From assembly GCF_036067295.1 (NCBI RefSeq), contig NZ_CP107954.1:3286001-3350000 (forward strand): a stretch of DNA of 64,000 nucleotides, written 5' to 3'. The DNA comes from Kribbella sp. NBC_00382 (GTDB taxonomy: Bacteria; Actinomycetota; Actinomycetes; Propionibacteriales; Kribbellaceae). The notes under the pieces are model-generated. The model ran no database searches and was not told the DNA's origin. It was given only the letters and a program-made list of their open reading frames with translations. Below are positions 1-12,000 of this stretch, one piece after another. How positions within the stretch are numbered: position 1 is the stretch's first letter; each line of letters opens with the position of its first letter. The position numbers were made by a program, and so were the translations under genes.

Positions 1-2
1 CC

Positions 3-3000
3 ACACCCCGCCCGAACCCCTCCTCGTCGACCCACCAGAACCCCACGTCGCCGACCGAACCGGCTCCATCGCCCGCGGCAGACCAGGAGCCGACTCCGCC
101 GACCGAACCGGCTCCATCGCCCACGACCGACCAGGAGCCGGCGGCGGAGTATGGGTGGTTTGACGGTGGGGGGCCGGTGGTTCGGGAGGGGGGTTACGTC
201 GGTGGGGAGGAGCTGGCGTGGACGCAGTGGTACTCCAGTGGTGATCCGGCCAGCGACGATCCGGCGATGCGGCCGGGACAGAACCCGGATCTGCAGCTCG
301 GGCCGAACTGGGTTCGGTGGGTTTATGAGAATCTGACCGGCCTGCCGCGGGGCGCCGAGGCGATTCTGCATGCCGACTTCGGTGAGGGCGCGAGGAACCA
401 CGACGACGTACAAGCCCGACGGACGGCACGCGAGCGAGGCGACACCGGCGACCACGGGGGTCATGCGATCGCCTGGCGGTTCTTCCAGCGCGTGATCGGG
501 ATGATGAATCACTTCCCGCAGGCCGGATCGTTCAACACCGGCGCGTTCTCCGGCCTGGAGAACGAGATCGGCGACTGGATCGACGCCGGTTGGCGGGTCG
601 ACCTGCGGATCATCTTCCCGCCGTACACCGATGCCGCCCACCCAGAACGTCCGGCCTCGGTCACCGTCGTCTACACCGTCAGCGACCCCTCCAACACCGA
701 CATCGTCGTATGGGCCGCCGGCCGCACCTGGCAGAACATCGCCGAACCGCACGCCGCCGAGCTCCCCGGCCCCGGCCTGCCCAAGAACCCGCTGCCACCC
801 GGCCGCCCCAGCGGATCCCAGAAGCGGACCAGTTCGCAGTACCAGCGATTCCCGCTGCAGCGGATCCAGGACTTCGCCCCCGACCGCTCGAACCTCTTCG
901 AACCACCCACCGACGACACCCCACCCACCGACGACACCCCACCCACCGACCACACCCCACCCACCGACCACACCCCGCCCACCGACGACACCCCGCCGAC
1001 CGACGACACCCCGCCCACCGACCCACCCAGTCCTCCGGCCCTGACTCCCCATCCGGGTCCGCGGCCGACCAGCCCGGTACTTCCGCCAGCCGGCCGAACG
1101 GTCGACGACAGCGACGGTTCGCAAAACCCTGCCCCGGACCGGGTGGAGATCGACGGCGGTACTGACGGGCGCATCGTCCGACGCTGGGGTGGGAATCAGG
1201 TCGAGGTGCGGCCGGACGGTACGACAGTCGCCGAGCTCACCGAAGTACACCGTGCACCGGATGGCTCGCACTTGGGGAAGCTCGCGCAGAGCCTCCGGCG
1301 GATCCTGATGCCCGACGGTTCATTGCCCGGATGGGCCTTATTCGCTGATGCGTCGACGGCAGCGATCTTTCCTGCAGGCGTACCTGTCCCATGGCTCGCA
1401 GTCGGGCAGCTGGAGGCGCGGCTGGTCGACCTGATCCAGAGCGGCCACCAGATCCGGATCACCTTCGCGGGCAACCCGGCCACAACGTTGCTTGAGGCAA
1501 GCATCGAGGTCGCCGACAGCGTCACCGGTGAGTCCGCGACCTACCGCCAGGCACCGATCTCCGAGCTGGCGGACCGAGTCCGCCCGCACGTCGCCCGGAC
1601 CGCCGAGGTCCAGCGCCCGAGCCGCCCGGCCACCGGCAATCGAGTGACCCGACCGGCGGGACCACCCGAGGTAGGGCCGTCGACAGCGGCGGACCTGACC
1701 CCCGAGGACGCCTCCGCCGACCCGACCGCACCGCAGGACCCGACCGACCCCGACGGCCCGACCGATCCGACTGACCCGATCGACCCGACTGACCCGACTG
1801 ACCCGACTGACCCGACCGGCTCGACCGGCGCGACCGAGCTGCCCCGCCCGACCGGCCCGACTGATCCGACCGGCTCGACCGGCTCGACTGATCCGACCGC
1901 CTCGACCGCCTCGACCGCCTCGACCGGCTCGACTGATCCGACCGCCTCGACCGGCTCGACTGATCCGACCGGCTCGACCGGTCCGACTGATCCGACCGGC
2001 GCGACCGAGCTGCCCCGCCCGACCGGCCCGACCGAGCCGCCCGGCCCGACCGAGGCGCCCAGGCCTTCAGGGCTGGTTGGGCGGCGGGAGGGGTTTCTGC
2101 CGGGGTGGGTTCTGGTCAGTGAGCTGTCTGGTCGGGTGTTGCCCACGCTGGTCGGGGACGTCACCGGGGCTCGTCGGATCGTTGATCGAGGCAACGGTGT
2201 GTACGAGGTCGAGACTGTCGACGGCGACACCTTCCGGTTGGTCAAGCGGGTTGGGGTGCTCGCTCCCGGCGTGCAGCTGGAGTACACGATCTTGCTCGGT
2301 GACGACTCCGTCGTCGAGGTCACCTTGTCGGATCGGTTGCTGCTGGACGAAGTTGGCCCGCTGCTGGCCCGCGTACTGGCCGAGACCCGCGCCGAGATCC
2401 ACTTCGGCGAGATCGCGGGCGAGAAGGTGTTCCGTCCCGATGGGGATCCGGCGCATGACGCAGTACTGCGCTCCGAGGACCGGGGTGATCGAGCCGAGCT
2501 GTACTACCGCGCCGACGCGCACGATCAGGCGCCCTGGACGGAGCCCGGTCGCCGTGCCGCGGTCCGGGCCGAGCTGGCGAAGCTGATCAGCGCGATGGGC
2601 GTGAGCGACTCCCAGCCGAACACCGACCTCCTCCGCGCCCTACTCGCCGACACCGACACCGACACCAGCACCAGCGCCGGCACCACCGACACCAGCGCCG
2701 GCACCACCGACACCAGCGCCGGCACCACCGACACCAGCACCCGCACCACCGACACCGGCACCGACGTCAGTACCGGCATCGACGTCAGTACCGGCACCGG
2801 CACCGGGATCAGCACTGGCGCGGGCACCGGTACCGGAGTGGCTGTCGTCGAGCGCTTTCAGGATCGGGTGCCGCTGAACGACGACCGGGTTGGGCGGCGG
2901 GTTTACCTGGTTAAGGCGATCAAGTCGTCGGCGTGGTCGGCGGTTGTGCTCGGTGCTACCGCGACGGTGGTGACCGGCAATCCGCTGGTCGGCGCAGGCA

Positions 3001-6000
3001 TCGCCGTACCGACGATCGTGAACTCGCTGGTCGGTGCGTTGACCGAGCGGTACCTCGACGCGCAGAAGGAGGCCGCCAAGAAGCCCGCGTACGACGCCGA
3101 TCGTGCGCTCCGCGACCGGGACTACCCCGGATTCAAGGTGTTCCTGGACGGCGAACAGATCCCGCCGGTACTCCGGGGGAAGCCGCCGCGTGCCACTCGG
3201 CAACTCGACTACCTGACCCGCCACGCGATCCCGACGCTGGCGACTGCCGCCGTCGCCGGGGCGCTCACGCTGTTCGGCGTACCGGCGATGTCGACCGCTC
3301 TCGTGGTGGCCAGCTCCGCACTGGCGAAGGTGCTCGCCGAACGGATCGTGGACAAGAAGAAGTTCGACTTCCGGCTTGCCCGGGTGGATGCGAGTGTGCG
3401 GAGCAAGCTCGCCGATCCGGCGGCGTTCCAGAACCAGTTGATCGATGAGCTGATGGCGCTCAGGTCGCGGGTGGACCGGGCGTTGTCCCGGCTGGTCGGG
3501 TTCGAGACGGGCCGACCGGGAGCCGGCGTCATGCCGTTCGACGTGAGCCACACGCCGGGGACTCCACCGCTGACGATGCATCTGCTCGCTCAATCGATCG
3601 ACGGGGTGTCGGCGGCCGCTCGCCGGATCGCCTTCGGCAACACCAGCGGGACCGATGTCGATCCGACGGAGTTGGCCAGACACGTCAGCCTCGAGATCGA
3701 GTCACTGCTCTACGCGATCGGTCCCGGCCTGTTCACCGTCTTCGGCGGAGCGTTCGGCGACCGGTTCGCGATGAATCGCGAGGAGGCCGCGAGCGACGCG
3801 CAGAAGAACTGGGATCACGCGGAGCGCGAGGCGATGCAGGCGACGGCGGTCGCCGATGCACTGAGGGAGCGCTTCGGTGAGATCGAACGGCTCGTGCGGG
3901 AGATAGAGCAAGCGGCGGGCGTACCGGTGCAGGACGCCCGGCAGGCGGACCGTGCCGGGCTCGGAGGGGCGATCGACGAGGACGGCAACCCGGCGCGGCT
4001 CCCGGTGCCGACGGCTCTCCCCGCCGCCCCGCGGCCGCCTGGTCAGTCGCCGCGGTCCGTCTATGTGGGCCAGATCGCGGCGTCTGCGATCGCCGGCGCG
4101 CTCGGCGTGGTCACCCTCGACCTCGTCTTCGCCCTGCCCGAGCTCGGCGTCAAGCTCACGTTGGCCGGGGTGTTCGCCGGACTGACCGGTACGCCGTTCG
4201 CGCGCTACGCGTTCCGGCGGGCCGAGCTGGATCGCAAGGACGACCTCGCCGACGTACTGGCCAAGCAGGCAGCCGATCGTCGTCAACTGGTCGAGCAGGT
4301 GGCGGTCGCGAAGTACGCGCTCGAACAGGTGCGGATCCGGGCCCGCCGGCTCCTGGAACTCAGCTCGCCGGCGGCGCCCGTCCAGCGGGTCGTGACCGAG
4401 GCGACGTTCACCGATCATGTCCGGGCGGCGGTTCGGCAAGCCCAGCTGGAGAACCTGCCGAACCCAACGCTGTCAGAGAACGATCTCGACGTACTCCGTG
4501 AGCGCACCCGCGCGCTGGAGCGGATCGATCGGCTGGCGGCTGACCTGGATCGCTCGGAGGCGATCGGCGCTTCCGAGGACGTGCTCACGACGGACCGGTC
4601 CCGGTTGCAGCACGCGATCGAGCTCAACAACCGGATCGCTGAGCATGCCGGTCAGGGAATGCCGGCCCTCGACTCGGTGGATCCGGGCCTTGGGCAACGG
4701 GTTGTCGGCGGACGTACCGACCAGCTCCGGGCGGCGGTCGACGATGCTCTTCGGCTGCTGCTCGCAGAGCCGGTTGGGAAGAAGCTCCTGCTGGAGAGAC
4801 TCGTCGCGCTGGAGCTGCTGAGCCGGGCGGCGGACGCCGTCGATCACCACGTCCTGCACGGTACGACCGCCTCGCAGTCGCTGGTCATCGAAACGCTCGA
4901 GGATCAGCTGGAGTCGGTACACGACCTCTGGCGGCAGGCGGGTGCTCCTGATGGGCTCGTACTTCCGGCTCTCAGCACACCACCTGGTCTTAGTCGGGTA
5001 GGTGGCCAAGCCGTCGTCCAGTTCACGACACCGGGCTCGCTGTCCTCGAATCATTTGCCTGGTGCAACATTGTTCCCGGCCGCGGTCGTTCCCGACCAGG
5101 CGGCGCTGAGCCGGCTCGAGGAGATCTGGTCCGATCTGACCGCGCGCGGCTACGACGTCACGGTGACAATTCACCGAGTCGCCCGCCCCGGACCGGCGAC
5201 AGATCCCTATCGCTTCGCCGTCGACATCACCGACCCGATGATCCCCTCGGACACCGACCACTACGGCCCAGCCTCCGCACCAGACCTGCTGCCAAACCTA
5301 GAGCCCCTCGCGACAACCGGCCGCCACCACGCCCCACCCCAGCCCCCAACCCTCAACCCCACTGAGTCCCCGACGCCGACCCCGACCCCGACGACGCCGA
5401 CGCCAACCGCGACGACGCCGTCCCCGACCTTGCCGTCCCCGACCGCGCCGACCTCCACCGCGGCGACCTCCAGCGCGCCGGCGACGCCGACGGTGCCGCC
5501 ATCGGCGGTCGGGTCAGCCCCGGTCGGGGCGGCGGCTGTGGGGGAGGCGCTGGGCGCTGCTGCGATCGAGGTGATTCCAGGGGCGCTGCCGTTGCAGGAC
5601 GGCGGATTCCGGGTCAGCTTGCCCGGCGGGCGCCAGGTTGTTATCCCCGGCGCGGTGATGGAGGACTTGGCCGAGCGGCTCGCTGCGGTGGATCCGGCGG
5701 TACTGCGCGCAGAGGCGACCCGCCAACTCGCCGAAGAACTCGTCAAGCTCACCAGCCCCACCACCCAGTCCCCAGCAACTCCCGAAGCCGTACTCCGCGC
5801 TACCGCCCGTCGCCTGGCCGCTGAAGAGCTGGCTCGCCAGGCCAAGCAGCTGGACACCACCTCACCAACCCCACCCACCCCGACCCACAACTCCAGCACG
5901 CGCCCCGCCACCGACACTGACTCCAGGACGCGTCCTGCTACCGACGCTGACTCGAGCAGGCGTCCGGCTAGCGACACTGACTCCAGGACGCGTCCTGCTA

Positions 6001-9000
6001 CCGACGCTGACTCGAGCAGGCGTCCGGCTAACGACGCTGACTCCAGCTCGCGTCCGGCTACCGACGCTGACTCCAGCACGCTTCCCGCTACCGGCATTGA
6101 CTCCGGTACACCGCCGAGCGCAGACGGAGGTGGGACGGTGCATGCGCCGGAGGTGCGGGGGACCCGGTTTGTCGTGGGTGGGCGGGTGGAAGGGGAGAGC
6201 GGGCTGTCTGCCGCGCAGCTGACCGGCGCGGTTCTTGAGACTCGTGGTGAGGACTTTGGTGGCGGGGTTTCGGTGCGGGTGGTCGGCGGGCTTGTGGTGG
6301 TCGAGACGGATGGGTTGGAGGCGCAACACTTCCGGGTTGGTCGCGGGCGGGTGCGGGCGAGACGAGTGGCCGCGACGACGCTCGGGCGAGGTACGGCTGC
6401 GGAGCCGCATGTGGTTCGGTTCGCGCCCGGGCTGGCGACGGATCAGTTGCCGCGAGCGTGGGTACACGAGATCAGCCATACCCTGCAGGACTTGAAGGCG
6501 ACGCCGTCCGGGGGCGTGCGGCGGTTCCTGAATCAGCTCACCGGACGGAGTGAGAACGCCTGTGTGGCGGCGCAGTTCAACGAGTTCCGCCTGCTCAGCC
6601 GGCTCTGGATCGCGGCCGTCGAACAGGTTGCGCAGAGCAACGATCAAGCCGCCATCGCGTACGAGCGGGTGCTCCGTCAGGACATCGATGGATTGCTCGC
6701 AGCGATCGAGAAGCGTGGGCACACCCCGCCTACGGCTCCTTGGTACGCAGGCACGGTGCCGACGGCTGCCGGTACGCCGCTCGCCCACTTCACCGCAGGT
6801 GTCGCCGATCAGGTCCGCGCACTGACCGACGCCGTGTCGGCGTTGCAGGCCCGTATCGACGCGAGGCTCGCGAGCGCCGCCGAGGCCGACACAGCAGCAC
6901 GACAAGCTGAGCAAGATCAAGCGACTGCGACCGCCGCCAAGGATGCGGGCCGCCATGCCAGGCTCCGCGAGGCGCAGAACGAGGCGATCAAACAGGCCGA
7001 TCTCGCCAGCTGGCACCGCGAACTGGCCAAGAACTACCAAGCAGCTCTCGACCAGGCCGACCGCGCCCGACTCGGCTATGAACAACTGCTGACCGCAGCA
7101 ACCACCGCGCCGAGCACACAGACGGAGAGCCGGACTCCCGCATTTGGGGTGAGGGCGGAGACGTTGGCGCGTGAGCTGGCGGCGTACGAGCAGAGTATGG
7201 CGGCGCTCGCCCCCACTTCCCTTGCGGCGACCGGGCTGATGCCGACTGGACGGCTGCCACATCTCGCGGCGCTGGCCGGGCGCATCAATGACGTACTAGT
7301 TGCCCAGGGCATCGATGAGCGCGTGACAGCCGGTCGGTTGCAGCATCGGCTCAGCGCGGAGTTCGGACGGCTCGTCACCGATGAAGGCGCGGTACTGCGC
7401 TTCGGCCGGTCGCGACCGGGTGACGTCCGGATCCGACTGACCGCCTCCGAACTGGTCGAGGTGCTGAATCCGCCGGTACGAGCCTCCGAAACGATGGTCG
7501 GGTTGTTGCCGCAAGGAGGCCGGCGTCTGGCCACGGCACAGCACGGAAGGCTCAGCACCACCGGCGGGATGTCCCTCAACACCCTGACCAGGATCTTCGG
7601 CGACTCCTCCTGGGCGCATGCGGTCGGCGAACTCGTCAACCTGGGCGTCGAGGTCGAGACCGGCCGGAGCCGCGGGCTGACCGCGAACGCCGCCGAGTTC
7701 GCCCAGGACGGCGCAGTCGAGGACATCAGGGGCGAGTCCGTACTGTTCACCGGCAAGGCGAGTTGGCAGCTGGAAGTACGGCGTACCGGCGTGGATACCT
7801 GGACCGCCGTCGGGCAAGTTGCCGACAGCAACGAGGAGCTGCGCGGCTGGATCTCGCACGCCTACACCGTTCCGGCGCCGGAGACTCTGATCCAGCGAGC
7901 TGACCTCGCGACCGACCCACCTGGAGTGTTGCCCGCGCACGTCCCGGTGTCGATCAGCGGACTGCGAAACCTCAGCGATCGCGTCGTCGCCACCTTCTCC
8001 GACGAGCTCAGCCAACTGGGCAAGGGCGCCGCGCGCCGGGTCCGGGATCAGATCCAGGCAGCGTTGCTGGAGGGCCTGCCAGGACACCTCGCGGAGCCGA
8101 ACGCGTACCTCAGCCCGCTCGTCGCGGGCGGCAAACCCATCGGCCACCTGGAGGTACGGACGAAGGTCCGCTACGAGGAGGCCGAACTGGTCGGCGGACC
8201 GAGCCGCACGCATTGGCAGGAGCGGGTGCGGGTCGGGTTCAGCACGGTCAGCGGGCAGCAGTCGTTCGGGGCCAGCGCCAAAGTCACCGGCACCGCCGGA
8301 CTCAACGGCAAGCAATCGGCCGACCTCGATGGGGTCGGCCTCGGACCCAATGCAGGGGCGGGACGCAGTGTGTCCCGCGCAGAGGCGATGTCGGGCGGCG
8401 GTACGGCGATCCAGGTCGGCGTCCAGCGCTTCACCGGTCCCACCCAGGGATACCGGATGGTGCTGGAACACGAGGTGACGCTGGTACTGGGAAGCCAGCG
8501 GGTCGGCTCGGTACCTGGCCAGAGCGAGGCGCTACTCCGCCTGCACGCCAACGATGCGTACCGGTACGGGCTACCAGTCGATGCGAGCACGCTGGTGCTC
8601 GACGATCAGGGCCGTCCGATCATCGAGAACGGCCAACCGGTCCTGGAAGGTGACGTACGAACTGGCATCACCGTGCCCGGTCGCCTGCTCGAACTGCCGG
8701 ATTGGGCGGGCATCGGCGCCGGCCAGATCCGCGGTTCAGGGCCGTGGATGGTGCAAGGCGTCACGGGCGGTGCGCAAGCGTTCGACGCGATCGTCGCCCA
8801 CCTGTCCGATCGCGGGTTCCTTCCGGTACTGGACGCCGCCGGCAATCCGGACCCCGCGCAGTTGCCGGAGGATCCCCTCGAACGTCACTCCCAACTACTC
8901 AACCTCGCCGAGTTGCGCGCCCAACTGTCGACCTCGAGGCTCGAGGCCGGCTATGACATAGCAGCCCAGACAGGCATCGTCGTCACCCTGAACCAGACGC

Positions 9001-12000
9001 GGACCGGTCAGCCGGCCGAGCTGGTCACGCTGCGGATCGCCGTCGAGCAAGGAGCTGTCACCCCGGTCGGCATCAGCACCGACGAGGCAATGGTCACCTT
9101 GAACATCGGCTCCGACACCGCCGGTCGCTCGGGAGGCCGGAGCAAGACTCTGCCTTGGCGGTTCGACCCGCTTGGTCTCAACAGTGCGGTGGGCGGGTTG
9201 GTCTCCAAGGCCGGACTCGGCTACGGGCGCCAGTCACTCGGCCGGGCGATGGGCTGGTTCGCCGGCGGCACGATCAACCAGGTCACCCTGGTTGAGAGCA
9301 CCTCCCCGGTCGCCGTCTTCGACATCGCGCACCGCCTGGTGGTGACGGAGTTGACCGACGACGGTCCGCAACCTGTCCACCAGGGTTCGCCCGGTACTTC
9401 GGCGCGCGTGGTGATGGACAGCGACCTGCTCCCGTACTCCGAACCGCTGCCGGCCACAGTCGCACCCGGCCCGGTCGCCGACCAGGTGCTCGACCGGGCC
9501 ACGATCCTCGCGCTGGACACTCACGACCTGCTCAACTGGTTGCCCACGGCCCTCGCTTCGGAGCCGACCGTACGACAGCAACTGGCGGCCTTCCTCAACC
9601 CACGCAACCTGATCGCCCACCCCGAGTGGGCCCAGACCGCCTATCGGACTGCCGCCGTGTTGCGAGGCTGGGGAGCCGCGTCGCGGCGCAGTACCGTCTC
9701 GCTACAAGGGCAGATCCGCGATGCCGTCCTGGTTGCTGTCACGGACGGCGTGAGCGGCGACATCAACCTTGCCCTCGGCAATCATGGGATCTACTCGGAG
9801 ACCTCCACCGGGCACACGACCAGCCTGTCGGCCACTGCGTCGCAGGACGGCCAGGGTGGCGGCGTCAACGGGAACATCGGCCGGAGCCGGGCGAACTCCA
9901 GGACCGATCAGGCGATCTGGGGTGTCGAGCGGCTCGCGATCGAGGTCGGCCGGCACTACGTGTTCACGGCCGCCGTCGACTTCAACCTTGCCGTCGGCAA
10001 CCACACACCAACTCGGAGCGAGTCGGCGACCGTCTTCCAGCTCGCCGAACGGGATGCGCTGCGGTTCTTCGGCCGGGGTGAACTCGGACTGCCACTGCAC
10101 CAGGTGGCTGACGCGGTCGAGCGGTACTTGAACGGAAGCCTGGAGCTGGGCCGTGGAACGGCCGCCGCGCTCATCCGCCGGTACCGCGCGGAGGTTGCGG
10201 CCGGAGGTACCGAGCTACCCGGGCTGACCGCCGGCCACACGGCCGAGGTGCTGGCCGCGAAGCTGCGCGTCCCGAGTCCACGGCCGCTCTCGCAGGATCC
10301 CGAAGCCCGGTTGGAGGAGGTGCTCATCCAGGTCGAGAAGCTTGCCGCGACGCGCAACATCAGCCTGCCACCGCAGTACCGCGAACACCTCGGCAGCAGC
10401 CTGATCGAGTCGGTCGCGCTGACCGGCTCGGACGGAGCGACGCGCCTGCTGGACCAGGTGAAGGCGCTGCTCGCCGACCTCGGAGTGCCTGCCGACTCGG
10501 ATCCGGTGCTCGCGGAGAGCCTCTTCGTCGACCTGGCCGGCAAACGGTGGTGGGGTCGCCTGGATGACATGCTCGCGCCGGAAGGATTCAGCCGGAGCTA
10601 TCCGTTCGGCCCACCCGGTGGGCTTGCGGCGCAACGGGTGTCGGTCCGGGTCCGGGCGGTCTTCGCGGACGAGAACGAGTCGCTGGGGCTCAGCAAGGAC
10701 ACGATCAGCATCGTCCAGCGATACTTGTACGGCGAGCAGGGGCGGACGGCGAGCAACGGGCGCAGCGATGGCGTCGGACTCGATGGGTCGGTGGACGCCG
10801 GCCATGGGGGAAGCCTCGGCACGGATCGATCTGGTGGAGTCGCGACGACCGAGACCGAGCAGCTCACGCGGTTGGAGCGGATGGCGACCTTCGACGGGCT
10901 GAACCGGGTACGCCGCGAGCTGCGGTTCGTCGTCGAGGTGGTACATGAGCCGGTGGTCGGTGGTCCGACCCGTGGCCGGCTGACCCGGTCCGCGCGATCC
11001 GCCGTTGGTGGGGACGTCGCAGTACGGGCGGGCTCTGAGCTGCGCGGCTCGATGGTCCAGCTGATCCCTGGACGGTTGGCCGAGACGTTGCCATCAGCAA
11101 CCAATTCGGCGACCGGTTCGGAGACTGTCGCGGTGGAGCTTCCGGCGGCGTACTTCGTGGAGTCGGCCGCCGTCGGCGAGTCCCAGTTGCTGAGCGGCGT
11201 ACGGCAGGAACTCGCTCGTCGCGACATGCTGAACCCCGCCGGGGTGAAGCAGCACGAGGCGGTGCTGGAGGCGGTGTTCTCGGCGGCTGCGCGCGACGCC
11301 TCCTTCAGCCGGATGGCGGCCGAGGGTGGCCATCGGGTGGTCAGGTTGGAGGTACCTGGGCATGCGAGTCAGTTCGTCGAGGTGACCGTGGCGGCGAACG
11401 TCTCGGATATCGAATTGATCAGCGGGCCGATCAAGGGCGAGATCGGCGAGGTGAACCGGGCGCAGCACACCTCGGCGGTCAGCACGACGACCGGCCGGAT
11501 GCTGCCTGTCACCAGCGGCGGCAAACTCGCGGACGGCGAGCTCGGTACCAGCGTCGGCCAGTCGACGGGCGACCAGTTGTCCGATGGCGTCACCGACGTC
11601 CGGGGTGCGCGGCGGGAACGCAGTCGCTTCGAGAAGGGCGAGGTGGTCACGGTCAGGGTCAAGGTCGAGTACGACCTCGATCTGGTGCGGATCCGGGCGA
11701 CCCGCTCCGGCGGAGAACGCGAGCTGACTCGCGTGCACCTGCCGGCGGCCAGTACCGGGGAGGCCTACCTCAGCATTTTCGCCCACGAGTACGAAGCCAT
11801 CCTCGCCGGCCTAGCCCCGCAGCCGGCCGGCACCGACCCTGGCTCGCTCGCAGCATCAACCGCTGCGGCCGCAACCGTTCCCGCGACCGCGACCGTTCCC
11901 GCGACCGCATCGGCCCCGGCTGCGCCACCGGCGACCGCGCCCGTACCGGCTGCGCGGGTGTCGGGCGGAGCGGGTGCTGCGTACCTGGCGGCGTTGCGGC

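Noticed and set aside
1735-2070. CRISPR-like repeats
   Set aside because: The repeats are short in-frame codon repeats without unique spacers of uniform length.
5862-7262. Minus-strand open frame of 466 codons antisense to the giant gene
   Set aside because: Arg/His-rich translation of a GC-rich antisense strand, with no family signal and entirely inside a convincing coding frame.
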